This document shows positions 8,674 to 17,256 of a stretch of DNA of 64,000 bases, piece by piece. The stretch is from CAG-390 sp045531455 (GTDB lineage: Bacteria > Bacillota > Clostridia > Oscillospirales > CAG-272). The stretch lies in contig JAZSEA010000060.1 of the NCBI GenBank assembly GCA_045531455.1, positions 72,330 through 136,329 on the forward strand, given 5' to 3'. Made by a program: the position numbers and the translations under genes. The notes beneath the pieces are model-generated. The model searched no databases and had not been told where the DNA came from. It saw only the letters and a program-made list of their open reading frames with translations. Positions within the stretch are counted from its first letter, which is position 1, and each line of letters begins with the position of its first letter.

Positions 8674-10464
8674 TCAAGCGTTAAGTCTTGCTTCGAGAGC
8701 AGCAAGCTCTTCGTACATCTCTGCGGGAACGCGGTCGCCGACGAGAGCGTAGAATTCCTTGATGTTCTGAACATCCTCGAGCCAGGATGCCTTATCAACG
8801 GTGAGAAGCTCCTTGATGGTATCAAGAGTGATATCCTCAAGACCCTCGATGTTGATGTCCTCAGCCTTCGGAACGTAACCGATAGCGGTCTCAACAGCGT
8901 CAACCTTATCTTCGCAACGAGCGAGGATCCAGTCAAGAACGCGGAGGTTGTCGCCGAATCCGGGCCAAATGAAGTGACCTTCGTCATCGGTACGGAACCA
9001 GTTAACGTGGAAGATCTTGGGAGCGTTGGGAATAACCTTGCCCATCTCAACCCAGTGCTTCCAGTAGTCGCCCATGTTGTAACCAACGAAGGGACGCATA
9101 GCCATCGGGTCGCGGCGAACTACCCCGACTGCACCTGCAGCTGCTGCAGTGGTCTCGGAAGCCATGATGGAACCAACGAAGGAACCGTGCTTCCAGTCGA
9201 AGGACTGGTAAACCAGGGGAGCGGTCTTTGCGCGGCGTCCGCCGAATACGATAGCGGATACGGGAACACCCTTGAGGGAGTTGAACTCGGAAGAAATGCA
9301 GGGGCAGTTCTTTGCGAGAGCGGTGAAACGGCTGTTGGGATGAGCACCGCAGGTGGACTTATCCTTCTTATCGAACTTGGTGCAGTCCCAAGGTCTGCCC
9401 TGCCAGTCGATAGCGTTGCCGGGTGTGGGAGGATTGTTATCGAGACCTTCCCACCAAACGGTGTTGTTCTCGGTGTTGTGAACAACGTTGGTGAAGATGG
9501 TGTCACGCATACAGGTGTGAAGAGCGTTGGGGTTGGACTTCTCGTTGGTACCGGGAGCAACGCCGAAGAAGCCGTTCTCGGGGTTAACAGCATAAAGCTT
9601 GCCATCTTCCTTGTTAACGCGGAGCCAAGCGATATCGTCGCCTACGCACCAAACCTTGTAGCCCTTCTCGCGGTAGATCGCGGGAGGAATGAGCATTGCG
9701 AGGTTGGTCTTACCGCAAGCAGAGGGGAATGCAGCGGTGATGTACTTGATGTCGCCGTTAGGATACTCAACGCCGAGGATGAGCATATGCTCAGCCATCC
9801 AGCCTTCCTTGCGACCGAGGTAGGAAGCAATACGGAGAGCGAAGCACTTCTTACCGAGAAGTACGTTTCCGCCGTAACCGGAGTTAACGGACATGATCTC
9901 GTTGGTCTCGGGGAAGTGAGTGATGTAACGGTTCTCTTCGTCGATATCAGCGCGAGCGTGGAGACCCTTGATGTAGTCGGGGCTGTCGCCGAGAGCCTCA
10001 AGGACGTTAGTGCCTACGCGGGTCATGATGAGCATATTGAGAACGACGTAGATAGAGTCGGTGAGCTCGATGCCGTACTTAGCAAAGTCGGAGCCTACAA
10101 CGCCCATGGAGTAGGGAATAACGTACATGGTACGTCCCTTCATGGAGCCGCGGTAGAGCTTGAAGAGCTTTTCCTTCATCTCTGCGGGAGCCATCCAGTT
10201 GTTGATGTTACCTGCATCCTCTTTCTTCTCGGTGCAGATATAGGTTCTGCCCTCTACACGTGCAACGTCGTTTACAGCGGTGCGGTGCAGGTAGCAGTTG
10301 GGGAGGAGCTCCTGATTCAGCTTGATCATCTCGCCGGTGGAGCAAGCCTCTGCTCTGAGAGCCTCAGCCTGTTCCTCGGTGCCGTCGATCCATACGATCT
10401 TGTCGGGCTTGGTCATGGCTGCCATCTCGTCGATCCAGTTAAGGACATACTTGTTGTTGGTCAT
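8674..10464 (-). CDS. pckG: Phosphoenolpyruvate carboxykinase (GTP)
   Basis: A 596-residue enzyme interconverting oxaloacetate plus GTP with PEP, CO2 and GDP. The GTP-type kinase loop AAFPSACGKTN is at 244-254 with the reactive Cys 250, preceded by NSGYGGN at 194-200. In fermenters this enzyme can run toward oxaloacetate for succinate or propionate formation, or toward PEP for gluconeogenesis. A Shine-Dalgarno AAGGAG precedes the start. A likely minus-strand promoter has TTGTAA (10535-10530) and an extended TATTAT (10511-10506) 18 bp apart. Its codon bias opens a 511-codon antisense frame that is not a gene. Confidence 0.98.
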   Translation of the reverse strand: MTNNKYVLNWIDEMAAMTKPDKIVWIDGTEEQAEALRAEACSTGEMIKLNQELLPNCYLHRTAVNDVARVEGRTYICTEKKEDAGNINNWMAPAEMKEKLFKLYRGSMKGRTMYVIPYSMGVVGSDFAKYGIELTDSIYVVLNMLIMTRVGTNVLEALGDSPDYIKGLHARADIDEENRYITHFPETNEIMSVNSGYGGNVLLGKKCFALRIASYLGRKEGWMAEHMLILGVEYPNGDIKYITAAFPSACGKTNLAMLIPPAIYREKGYKVWCVGDDIAWLRVNKEDGKLYAVNPENGFFGVAPGTNEKSNPNALHTCMRDTIFTNVVHNTENNTVWWEGLDNNPPTPGNAIDWQGRPWDCTKFDKKDKSTCGAHPNSRFTALAKNCPCISSEFNSLKGVPVSAIVFGGRRAKTAPLVYQSFDWKHGSFVGSIMASETTAAAAGAVGVVRRDPMAMRPFVGYNMGDYWKHWVEMGKVIPNAPKIFHVNWFRTDDEGHFIWPGFGDNLRVLDWILARCEDKVDAVETAIGYVPKAEDINIEGLEDITLDTIKELLTVDKASWLEDVQNIKEFYALVGDRVPAEMYEELAALEARLNA

Positions 10465-10639
10465 TCTTTTTTATTCTCCTTGAATAAGATTTACAAATTT
10501 AATGGATAATATCATACCCACTCAATATTTTACAATATTACAAGTCAAAATGCAATAGACAGTTTCAAAAGTTACATTTTTTTAACATGTTGCCCAAACT
10601 GTGAACGAAAATTTTATACACTTTGTACAGCAAAAAATG

Positions 10640-10653
10640 CGAACAAATGTTTG
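10640..10653. promoter_or_regulatory. LexA (SOS) box of lexA
   Basis: CGAAC-AAAT-GTTTG fits the Gram-positive SOS consensus (CGAAC, four bases, GTTYC-like) with one deviation at the last base. It overlaps the -35 of the lexA promoter, so LexA binding would block polymerase and autoregulate the gene. Confidence 0.8.
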
Positions 10654-10679
10654 CAATTTGTGTAAAAATTTGATATAAT
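10651..10679 (+). promoter_or_regulatory. lexA promoter
   Basis: -35 TTGCAA (10651-10656) and -10 TATAAT (10674-10679) are separated by 17 bp, with the -35 embedded in the SOS box. Confidence 0.75.
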
Positions 10680-10748
10680 ATAATCAAGGTAAAATATCAT
10701 CACGATAAAAACCAAAAAATGGAATCTGATATACGGAGAAAAACAAAG

Positions 10749-11345
10749 ATGAAAGAGCTAACACCAAGAGAACGCTCGGTATATGAGTATATTAAAAACT
10801 CGCTGGGCGAGCGCGGATTTGCTCCGAGCGTCCGCGATATCCGCGATGCACTCGGCTTCAAGAGCACGTCCACGGTACATATGTATCTGACCCGACTGTC
10901 GGATATGGGACTCATCAATCGCGAGGGCGGAAAGAGCCGCGCGATCCATATGGACGGAGTTGCGGCATCAAATCAAGTGCCCCTCGTCGGACGGGTTACC
11001 GCAGGCAAGCCCATTCTCGCAGAGGAGGATTTCGAGGGCTACATCAACTTCTGCGCATCATCGGTCGGATGCAGACCCGAAAACCTTTTTGCCCTCAACG
11101 TAAAGGGCGAGAGTATGATCGAGGCGGGCATACTCGACGGCGACGTCGTGATCGTTGATAAACGCACTTATGCTGAAAACGGCGAGATCGTTGTCGCACT
11201 CATCGGCGACGAAGCGACCGTCAAAACCTTTTATAAAGAGGACGGACATTACCGTCTCCAACCCGAAAACAAGACTATGGAGCCTATCATCGCAGAGAGA
11301 GTAGACATTCTCGGTAAGGTCGTTGCCTCGCTGAGATTATACTGA
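10749..11345 (+). CDS. lexA: SOS response repressor and autoprotease LexA
   Basis: A 198-residue repressor that is cleaved upon RecA activation. The N-terminal winged helix-turn-helix (residues 1-65) starts MKELTPRERS. The Ala85-Gly86 cleavage bond lies in VTAGKP, and the catalytic dyad is Ser122 (GESM) and Lys159 (TVKTF). ATG 10749 is chosen over ATG 10719 because the CGGAG site is 10 bp before it and the family starts there. An SOS box sits in its promoter. The ABC exporter genes follow 14 bp later and may be read through. Confidence 0.97.
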   Translation: MKELTPRERSVYEYIKNSLGERGFAPSVRDIRDALGFKSTSTVHMYLTRLSDMGLINREGGKSRAIHMDGVAASNQVPLVGRVTAGKPILAEEDFEGYINFCASSVGCRPENLFALNVKGESMIEAGILDGDVVIVDKRTYAENGEIVVALIGDEATVKTFYKEDGHYRLQPENKTMEPIIAERVDILGKVVASLRLY

Positions 11346-11359
11346 TCAAGGAGGCTTTA

Positions 11360-13672
11360 ATGGCACACAGAAAAGACAAATACGTCGACCACGTGCTAGT
11401 CAGATATACGCCGCGCCAAGCGATAAAGGATGCGGTGGGTTTTGTCGTGCGTTTTTTCTCTCCCGCCAATCTTAAGCACGGACTCAGAAGCGTAACCGGA
11501 GGCTTCCGCGAATTTGCCGTATTCTTCTTTGCTATGCTGCTAGTTCAGCTTATGTTTTGGTTCCCGATGCTTGCAATGGAGGCAAGGGTCGCAACCGTCA
11601 AGAAAGAAGCATATGCCGCCGCTGATTATCATCTTAAGATCGACGGAATGTCGACCGACGACTGGTCTGCTTACTACAACAGTACCTTTATGATAACCGA
11701 TACCTTTGAGGTTGAGGACAGGCTTTATGAATCTTATGAGTATTCAAAATACGTAAACGGAAGCGGCAGAACCTGCTACGAGCTAAAGATCCTTATGAAT
11801 TCGGACGAGGAATCGCAATCAAGACTCTTCCTGATAATGTATCCGACAGTCGGTGAGAACACCAAGGTTGAGTACAGCCCGAGAGTGACGTATCTCGCCG
11901 AATGCTCGAGAATACGTGCCCTATTCATACCGATAATAATTGTTCTCGGACTCCTCTCGTCGGTGATTTTGCTGATACTCTATAATATCCGTATCAACCA
12001 CTACAAATTCCGTTACGGAGTATATATGTCCTTTGGCGCGGATTTTGAAAAGCTTTTCCATACAGCCGCCTGGGAGCTTTTCTCCATTGCACTCCTTACC
12101 TTCATTCCCGCGCTTGCAATAGCATTGATAGCGAGGATCGCAATGTCGCTCGCTGTCGGCGGTGCGATCGGATTCGGCATATCTTCGGTGATCATTGCGC
12201 TTGTATGGCTCTTCCTCGTCATCCTGCTTGCGGTTTTCCCGTCGGTAAAATTCCTTGCAACAAGAACCCCGACCTCGCTCATCGTCGCGGGAGATAACTC
12301 AAACTACGTCTCCTCGCCGCGAACTTCATTCAGGATATTCCGCAAGACCTTCCCGATGCACTATGAGCTCTTCGGCTTCTGGAGATTCAGAAGGTATTAC
12401 GCGACTCTCCTGGCTTCAGCAATAATCTTTTCGTCGATATTCCTCTGCGGTGCATTTATCAACAGTATGGTAACGGCCTCGGAAAACACCGATGCTCCCG
12501 AATTCACCTTGAGATCCTATTCCGAGGACGGCGTCGATACGATGCTGATCGAGGAATTCGCCGAGATCGACGGCGTCAGATACGTTTCCTGGGAACGATC
12601 ACTCGACGCGACCGCGATCAACTCATACGTCCTACTTAACCGACGTCAGCACTCGGGCATTTCCTCGAAGACTGTTAAAACCGACAGCGGCGGATACGCA
12701 GACAATAATTTCAAATACAGTCTGATCGATGAAACGCTCTATTCGCAGATAACCCGCGATGGCGGATGGAAGATCGAGGGCGATCTCTCGAGAGTTATGA
12801 ACGAGGAAAACTGCATAGCCGTTTCCGAGTATATCAATAACTCGGAGGCGTTGAATTTCAAGGTGGGAGACAAGGTCTCCGTCGGAATCTTCCTCGGTGC
12901 AGAAAGCCCTATCAATTATGATGTTCCCGATAATAAATACATACTAAATCAGCTTATCAATAACGGCAAATACGATCAAGTCGAGCTTGAGATCGCCGCA
13001 ATAGTCGACTCGGGCGATACCGACGACAGATATATGATCGGAATGTCGGAGAGTCTTTTCGCAAGAATTGTCGGCAAGACCGTCAACGCCGGCAAAGCCG
13101 ATATTTACCTTGAAAATGGTTTGAGCTACGAAGAGGTAGATTCCGTATTCGAGCAGATCCGCTCGGGCTTGTCGACCTTCGACGGTGTTTCGATCATCAA
13201 CAACCGCAGTGCTCTGCATACCAATTCGGCAGGAAAGAGCACTCTGTCTCCCGTCGTGCTTGCTTGCGCATTTATGGTCCTGCTCATAGTTCCGCCCGTC
13301 TGGTTCTTCTCGCAATCAATGTTCGGCTCGAAGCGAAAGGTTGAAAACAATATGCTCTCGGCATTCGGTGCGACCGATAAGGAGATCGGTAAGCTATATC
13401 TTTTCTCGGGATGTTCGCTTACTGTTCCCGCTGCATTTGCTACAGCATTGCTCGGCTGGGGCATTACCGAGCTGATCTTTACCTTTGTTAACGAATTCCT
13501 CACGTCCCTCGGAATGGGCGCGGATTTCAGATACAGCTATGAATTTTCGTTTGTCGGACTACTCGTCTGCATACTGATCTCGGCGGCAAGCGCGATATCG
13601 TCAACCTACCTGCCCTTTGCGGAATGGAAGAAGGAACGCGACCGCACGGCAAAACGCCACCTCGGAGAATAA
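11360..13672 (+). CDS. FtsX/MacB-type ABC transporter permease
   Basis: A 770-residue membrane protein with about ten hydrophobic segments: one near 52-74, a cluster of three or four at about 190-300, one at 345-370, and three in the last 140 residues. A large extracytoplasmic domain of about 260 residues lies between the two FtsX-like halves. This layout is typical of BceB/MacB-like permeases in Firmicutes that deal with antimicrobial peptides or lipoproteins. The ATPase gene follows 14 bp after the stop. No two-component system is beside it, unlike classic Bce modules, and the substrate is unknown. An AAGGAGG site precedes ATG 11360. Confidence 0.85.
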   Translation: MAHRKDKYVDHVLVRYTPRQAIKDAVGFVVRFFSPANLKHGLRSVTGGFREFAVFFFAMLLVQLMFWFPMLAMEARVATVKKEAYAAADYHLKIDGMSTDDWSAYYNSTFMITDTFEVEDRLYESYEYSKYVNGSGRTCYELKILMNSDEESQSRLFLIMYPTVGENTKVEYSPRVTYLAECSRIRALFIPIIIVLGLLSSVILLILYNIRINHYKFRYGVYMSFGADFEKLFHTAAWELFSIALLTFIPALAIALIARIAMSLAVGGAIGFGISSVIIALVWLFLVILLAVFPSVKFLATRTPTSLIVAGDNSNYVSSPRTSFRIFRKTFPMHYELFGFWRFRRYYATLLASAIIFSSIFLCGAFINSMVTASENTDAPEFTLRSYSEDGVDTMLIEEFAEIDGVRYVSWERSLDATAINSYVLLNRRQHSGISSKTVKTDSGGYADNNFKYSLIDETLYSQITRDGGWKIEGDLSRVMNEENCIAVSEYINNSEALNFKVGDKVSVGIFLGAESPINYDVPDNKYILNQLINNGKYDQVELEIAAIVDSGDTDDRYMIGMSESLFARIVGKTVNAGKADIYLENGLSYEEVDSVFEQIRSGLSTFDGVSIINNRSALHTNSAGKSTLSPVVLACAFMVLLIVPPVWFFSQSMFGSKRKVENNMLSAFGATDKEIGKLYLFSGCSLTVPAAFATALLGWGITELIFTFVNEFLTSLGMGADFRYSYEFSFVGLLVCILISAASAISSTYLPFAEWKKERDRTAKRHLGE

Positions 13673-13686
13673 CGGAGGATTGAATT

Positions 13687-14388
13687 ATGGAAGATAGAAA
13701 AGTAATACTTAAGGCTGAAAACGTAATAAAGCAGTATAAGCAGTACGATACGACTGTAACCGCCGTCAACCGCGCAAACGTCGAGATCTACGACGGCGAA
13801 ATGGTCGCGATAATCGGCTCATCGGGCTCGGGTAAGAGCACCTTCCTGCATATATGCGCCGGACTCGACAGACCGAATTCGGGAAGAATATTCATCCGAG
13901 GAAACGAGATCACGGCAATGTCCTCCGACGAGCTCGGAGTTTTCCGCGGCAACTATATGGGAATGGTTTTTCAGAATCATAATCTCATCCCGCAGTTCAC
14001 CGCAATGGAAAATATCCTAATCCCGACGCTGATGTGCAATAAGCCCGACCACAGCTACGAGGAGCATTTCAAGAAGCTCGTCGCAACGCTGAATATCCAC
14101 GACAGACTCCATCATCTGCCGAGCGAGCTTTCGGGCGGTCAGCAGCAGAGAGTCTCGATCGCGCGCGCGCTTATCAACCGTCCGCAGGTCGTCTTCGCAG
14201 ATGAACCCACGGGTAACCTCGACCGAGCCAATGCCGATGAGGTACTTGAGCTCCTTATCAAAACCAAGGAAGAACTCGGACAAACTCTTCTTATCGTAAC
14301 CCACGATATGAAGATCGCCGAGCGCGCCGACAGAATACTTGTGATGGATAACGGCGTTCTCTCGCCTTACAGAAAGAAATCCGTATGA
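13687..14388 (+). CDS. ABC transporter ATP-binding protein (MacB/LolD type)
   Basis: A 233-residue ATPase with Walker A GSSGSGKST at 44-52, Q-loop VFQNHNL near 94-100, signature LSGGQQQR at 148-155 and Walker B VVFADEPTGNLD at 168-179. The DEPTGNLD sequence is typical of the LolD/MacB/FtsE group, matching the FtsX-type permease just upstream. The pair would form a mechanotransmission-type exporter. The gene ends at the boundary of a shared terminator, with the stop of the convergent flippase directly abutting its own stop. Confidence 0.93.
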   Translation: MEDRKVILKAENVIKQYKQYDTTVTAVNRANVEIYDGEMVAIIGSSGSGKSTFLHICAGLDRPNSGRIFIRGNEITAMSSDELGVFRGNYMGMVFQNHNLIPQFTAMENILIPTLMCNKPDHSYEEHFKKLVATLNIHDRLHHLPSELSGGQQQRVSIARALINRPQVVFADEPTGNLDRANADEVLELLIKTKEELGQTLLIVTHDMKIAERADRILVMDNGVLSPYRKKSV

Positions 14389-15978
14389 TCATTCACCAAC
14401 CCGACCGTCAAGGTCGGGTTGCTTTTTTATTCCTATAGAACTGAAAATCCATTGCCTGAGCTCCTTGTCACAAACACCGAATAGCGTCAAGAGAATGAGG
14501 AAAACAGCAATAATGATAAGTCCGTGGATCGTCAGCATAAGCCAATCGATACCGATCTGCGGCAATACCGTAAACAAAGGCTTGCATATCTGCGAAGTAA
14601 GGATCAAAAGCAACAGCGGAAGCATAAACCAACGCCATATTTTGAATGAGAATTTGCATCTTCCGATCAGCCTCGCCGCGGAAAACGCAAAGTTTACAAG
14701 CTCTGCGATATACAGAACCGCGATGTAGCCCAAGATTCCGAATCTCGGAACGAGCAAACGCACAAGAATGACTGAAACCGCCGCATCGGCAATGTTCACG
14801 TTCATCGTGTATACCTGCTCGCCCATTCCCTTGAGAAGTGAATCGGTAACGGTATCAAGGTACATCAATGGCATCAGCGGAGCAAGCATAAGTATATATT
14901 TTCCCGCATCGGAATTTGAATATAGAACGTAGCCGAACTCGCGTGAGCAGACCGCAAGAACACCGGCACCGCAAAGCCCGAAAAGAATCGTCAACCGCCA
15001 TACACGAGAGGCAATGTATTCGATATGCCGCTTTTCACCTGCCGCAATTCCGCCCGAGACCTCGGGAACGAGAAGTCCCGTGAAGGAATGGATCAAAGCA
15101 TACGGGAATAGAACGACGGGAAGCACCATTCCCGAAAGAACGCCGTAGCTTTCAAGAGCCTCTGCCGCATCAAGCCCCGATTCACGTAGTCCGAGAGGGA
15201 TCAGAACGTGCTCAACTGTGGTCAATCCCGAACGTATATACGTGCTGAACGCCACGGGAAGCGCGATAGAAAATATCTTTCTGTTCAGCTTACGAGAATC
15301 GATTCGGCTGATATCGATTCCTTTGAGTTTTCTCTTTTCCAATGAGTAAAACAAAGCATAAAGAAGAAAGGACAATATCTCCGCGATCGCACCGCCGAGA
15401 ACGATCGCAATGCAAGCGTATTCGATACCCAATGGCATCAAGGGAGTCAAAAGCACTGCAACGCCGAAGATCTTAATTGCTTGCTCGGTCACCTGAACTG
15501 CCGCGCTTTTCCAGACTCGCCGTACGGCGGAAAAGTATCCCGAAAGAGCAGAGGATACCGAGATCACGGGTAATGATACCGACATTATCCGCAAAGGTAC
15601 GATCGCTCTTGAGTCCGATAGCCACAATGCAGATATCGGTTTTGCGAGCACAAACAGCAAAAACGCCGCCGAAATACCGAAAGAAAGCGAGTAGACTATG
15701 CATTTCCGCATAGCCACACGTATTTCCGACTTTTTCTCGCCCGCCTCGGCAACGCATCTTGTAGCGGCAAGGTTGACTCCCGATGTAGCAAGTGTCAATG
15801 CGAATCCCCATACGTTAGTAACGAGCGAATAAAGTCCCATAACCTCGGCTCCGACTCGGTTGGAAACGTATACGTTGTAGGCGACACCGACCGCACGCAT
15901 AAGAACGGCTGACAAAGTAAGCAGCAGAGAATTGTAAATAAAAGTCCTCGCTCGGCTTTGATTATTCTGAATCATCAC
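14389..15978 (-). CDS. SpoVB/MurJ-like polysaccharide flippase (MATE/MOP superfamily)
   Basis: A polytopic protein of 529 residues with about 14 hydrophobic segments spread along its length, opening with an RTFIYNSLLLTLSAVLMRAV-type first helix characteristic of the oligosaccharidyl-lipid/SpoVB branch. Such proteins flip lipid-linked precursors; SpoVB acts in spore cortex formation and MurJ in cell-wall synthesis. Start: GTG 15978 is 8 bp from an AGGAGG site, with ATG 15975 an in-frame alternative. The C-terminal codons pass through the terminator of the ABC operon. A second paralogue is at 48837. Which one acts in sporulation cannot be decided here. Confidence 0.85.
   Translation of the reverse strand: MMIQNNQSRARTFIYNSLLLTLSAVLMRAVGVAYNVYVSNRVGAEVMGLYSLVTNVWGFALTLATSGVNLAATRCVAEAGEKKSEIRVAMRKCIVYSLSFGISAAFLLFVLAKPISALWLSDSRAIVPLRIMSVSLPVISVSSALSGYFSAVRRVWKSAAVQVTEQAIKIFGVAVLLTPLMPLGIEYACIAIVLGGAIAEILSFLLYALFYSLEKRKLKGIDISRIDSRKLNRKIFSIALPVAFSTYIRSGLTTVEHVLIPLGLRESGLDAAEALESYGVLSGMVLPVVLFPYALIHSFTGLLVPEVSGGIAAGEKRHIEYIASRVWRLTILFGLCGAGVLAVCSREFGYVLYSNSDAGKYILMLAPLMPLMYLDTVTDSLLKGMGEQVYTMNVNIADAAVSVILVRLLVPRFGILGYIAVLYIAELVNFAFSAARLIGRCKFSFKIWRWFMLPLLLLILTSQICKPLFTVLPQIGIDWLMLTIHGLIIIAVFLILLTLFGVCDKELRQWIFSSIGIKKQPDLDGRVGE
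14397..14428 (+). terminator. Intrinsic terminator after the ABC operon
   Basis: A perfect 10-bp GC-rich stem (14397-14406 with 14412-14421) with a 5-nt loop is followed by a T-run. It lies within the last codons of the convergent flippase gene. Confidence 0.85.
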
Positions 15979-16113
15979 GGCAAAATCCTCCTGTATGATA
16001 AAGAATATTCGCGTAGCGGCTTGTCAATGATAAGAAAATTGTTAAAAAACTCTTTACAAATGCCGAGAAAAATGATATAATAAATACAGAAAGAGTTAAG
16101 GGAGGCTGATGAT

Positions 16114-16746
16114 ATGGAAGGCACCAAGAAATTTGTAATCACCGTTGCAAGACAATACGGAAGCGGAGGACGTGAGATCGGATTGCGCCTCGGCGAGCTT
16201 CTCGGAGTAAAGGCATACGATAAAGAACTCATTACAATGGCGGCACAGAAGTCGGGAATGTCCTCTGACGTGCTCAACCACGTTGATGAAAAGGCAACGA
16301 GCAGCCTGCTTTATACCCTTGCTATGGGCTCGTCCTATTTCAACAGCGCGGCTCATAATATGAATATCCCGATAAGCGATAAGCTTTTTATGACTCAGTC
16401 CGAGATCATCCGCGAGATCGCAGATGAGGGCTCCTGCGTTATAGTCGGAAGATGCGCCGACCACGTTCTCCGTCAGGAAGAGAACAGGATCAGTATCTTT
16501 ATCTACGCACCCCGCGATTTCAAGATCGACCGCATCATAGAGCGTCACGAGGGTGTCGATGAAAAGCAGGCAAAGGATCTTTCACAGAAGACCGACAAAC
16601 GCCGTATTAATTACTATAACTATTACACGGGCAAAAAATGGGGCTCCCCCGAGAACTACCATATAATGATGGATAGCTCCGTCCTCGGAATCGAAGGCAC
16701 CGCACAAGCCCTCGCCGAAATTATCAGAAAAAAGTACGGGCTTTGA
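16114..16746 (+). CDS. Cytidylate kinase-like family protein
   Basis: A 210-residue P-loop-like protein of the cytidylate-kinase-like family common in Clostridia. The N terminus, FVITVARQYGSGGREIG, carries a degenerate nucleotide-binding loop (GSGGREIG in place of GxxGxGKS/T), and a lid-like region rich in Lys and Arg follows (residues about 140-175). Family members are distinct from true Cmk and their substrate is unclear. A GGGAGG site precedes ATG 16114. The gene is monocistronic and diverges from the flippase; a weak terminator follows. Confidence 0.85.
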   Translation: MEGTKKFVITVARQYGSGGREIGLRLGELLGVKAYDKELITMAAQKSGMSSDVLNHVDEKATSSLLYTLAMGSSYFNSAAHNMNIPISDKLFMTQSEIIREIADEGSCVIVGRCADHVLRQEENRISIFIYAPRDFKIDRIIERHEGVDEKQAKDLSQKTDKRRINYYNYYTGKKWGSPENYHIMMDSSVLGIEGTAQALAEIIRKKYGL

Positions 16747-16763
16747 TTAATTGAATAAGACTC

Positions 16764-16796
16764 GAGCGATGTCAATTATGGCATCGCTCAGCTTTT
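16764..16796 (+). terminator. Hairpin terminator after the cytidylate-kinase-like gene
   Basis: GAGCGATG and CATCGCTC (16764-16771 with 16782-16789) form an 8-bp stem followed by a short T-run. Confidence 0.6.
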
Positions 16797-16829
16797 AGAA
16801 AAAATATTTCAGAAATTTCAAAAAAGGGG

Positions 16830-16858
16830 TTGCTTTTTTGATTTGAATGTGATATAAT
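16830..16858 (+). promoter_or_regulatory. tRNA-Val promoter
   Basis: -35 TTGCTT (16830-16835) and -10 TATAAT (16853-16858) are 17 bp apart, 14 bp before the tRNA. Confidence 0.7.
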
Positions 16859-16871
16859 ATATCAGTCGCGT

Positions 16872-16948
16872 GGAGGCATAGCTCAGCTGGTTAGAGTACT
16901 TGCTTGACATGCAAGGGGTCACTGGTTCGATTCCAGTTGTCTCCACCA
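16872..16948 (+). tRNA. tRNA-Val (anticodon GAC)
   Basis: A 77-base cloverleaf. The acceptor GGAGGCA pairs with TGTCTCC (one G-T pair), the D arm is GCTC/GAGT, the anticodon stem CTTGC/GCAAG holds loop TTGACAT with anticodon GAC, and the T arm ACTGG-TTCGATT-CCAGT carries the usual TTC. The 3' CCA is encoded. It is a single-gene transcription unit with its own promoter and a strong terminator. Confidence 0.97.
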
Positions 16949-16949
16949 T

Positions 16950-16984
16950 AAAGAAAACGCACCGCTTCGCGGTGCGTTTTCTTT
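16950..16984 (+). terminator. Strong terminator of tRNA-Val
   Basis: A perfect 16-bp stem (16950-16965 with 16969-16984) closed by a TTC loop, with a T-rich 3' arm, begins just after the tRNA 3' end. Confidence 0.92.
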
Positions 16985-17100
16985 ATGCTGTTGCTAAAGA
17001 ATCTAACCACTTGCTTTTCTTAATTAAATATATTATAATTACATTATGTTAAACATGGAGAATTGATAGAGGATATTGAAAAACGATTGAATTTGTGAAA

Positions 17101-17133
17101 AAAACCGATAGGTGTTTAGACCTATCGGTTTTT
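17101..17133 (+). terminator. Orphan intrinsic terminator
   Basis: A 13-bp stem (17101-17113 with 17120-17132) followed by Ts. No gene precedes it in the gap 16985-17256; the 115 bp between it and the tRNA terminator shows no open frame I would call. It may end an unseen small RNA or mark a decayed gene. Confidence 0.7.
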
Positions 17134-17179
17134 GAATTAAAACTTCCGTAATATTTTATAGTAGATTGTTTATGGCTTA

Positions 17180-17208
17180 TTGACAAATTCTTATTATTAT
17201 GATATAAT
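17180..17208 (+). promoter_or_regulatory. Promoter of the surface protein gene
   Basis: Perfect -35 TTGACA (17180-17185) and perfect -10 TATAAT (17203-17208) with a 17-bp spacer, suggesting strong constitutive expression. Confidence 0.85.
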
Positions 17209-17256
17209 GGTTTCGTGCATTAAATAATGACACCAAAACAAGAAAGGAATATTGAT

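Noticed and set aside
8974..10509. Long open frame (511 codons) antisense to pckG
   Set aside because: It mirrors the codon bias of pckG, lacks a ribosome site and recognisable domain, and the sense gene is certain. Similar antisense frames lie over pyk, GH106, rhaA, pncB and the GH78-like gene.
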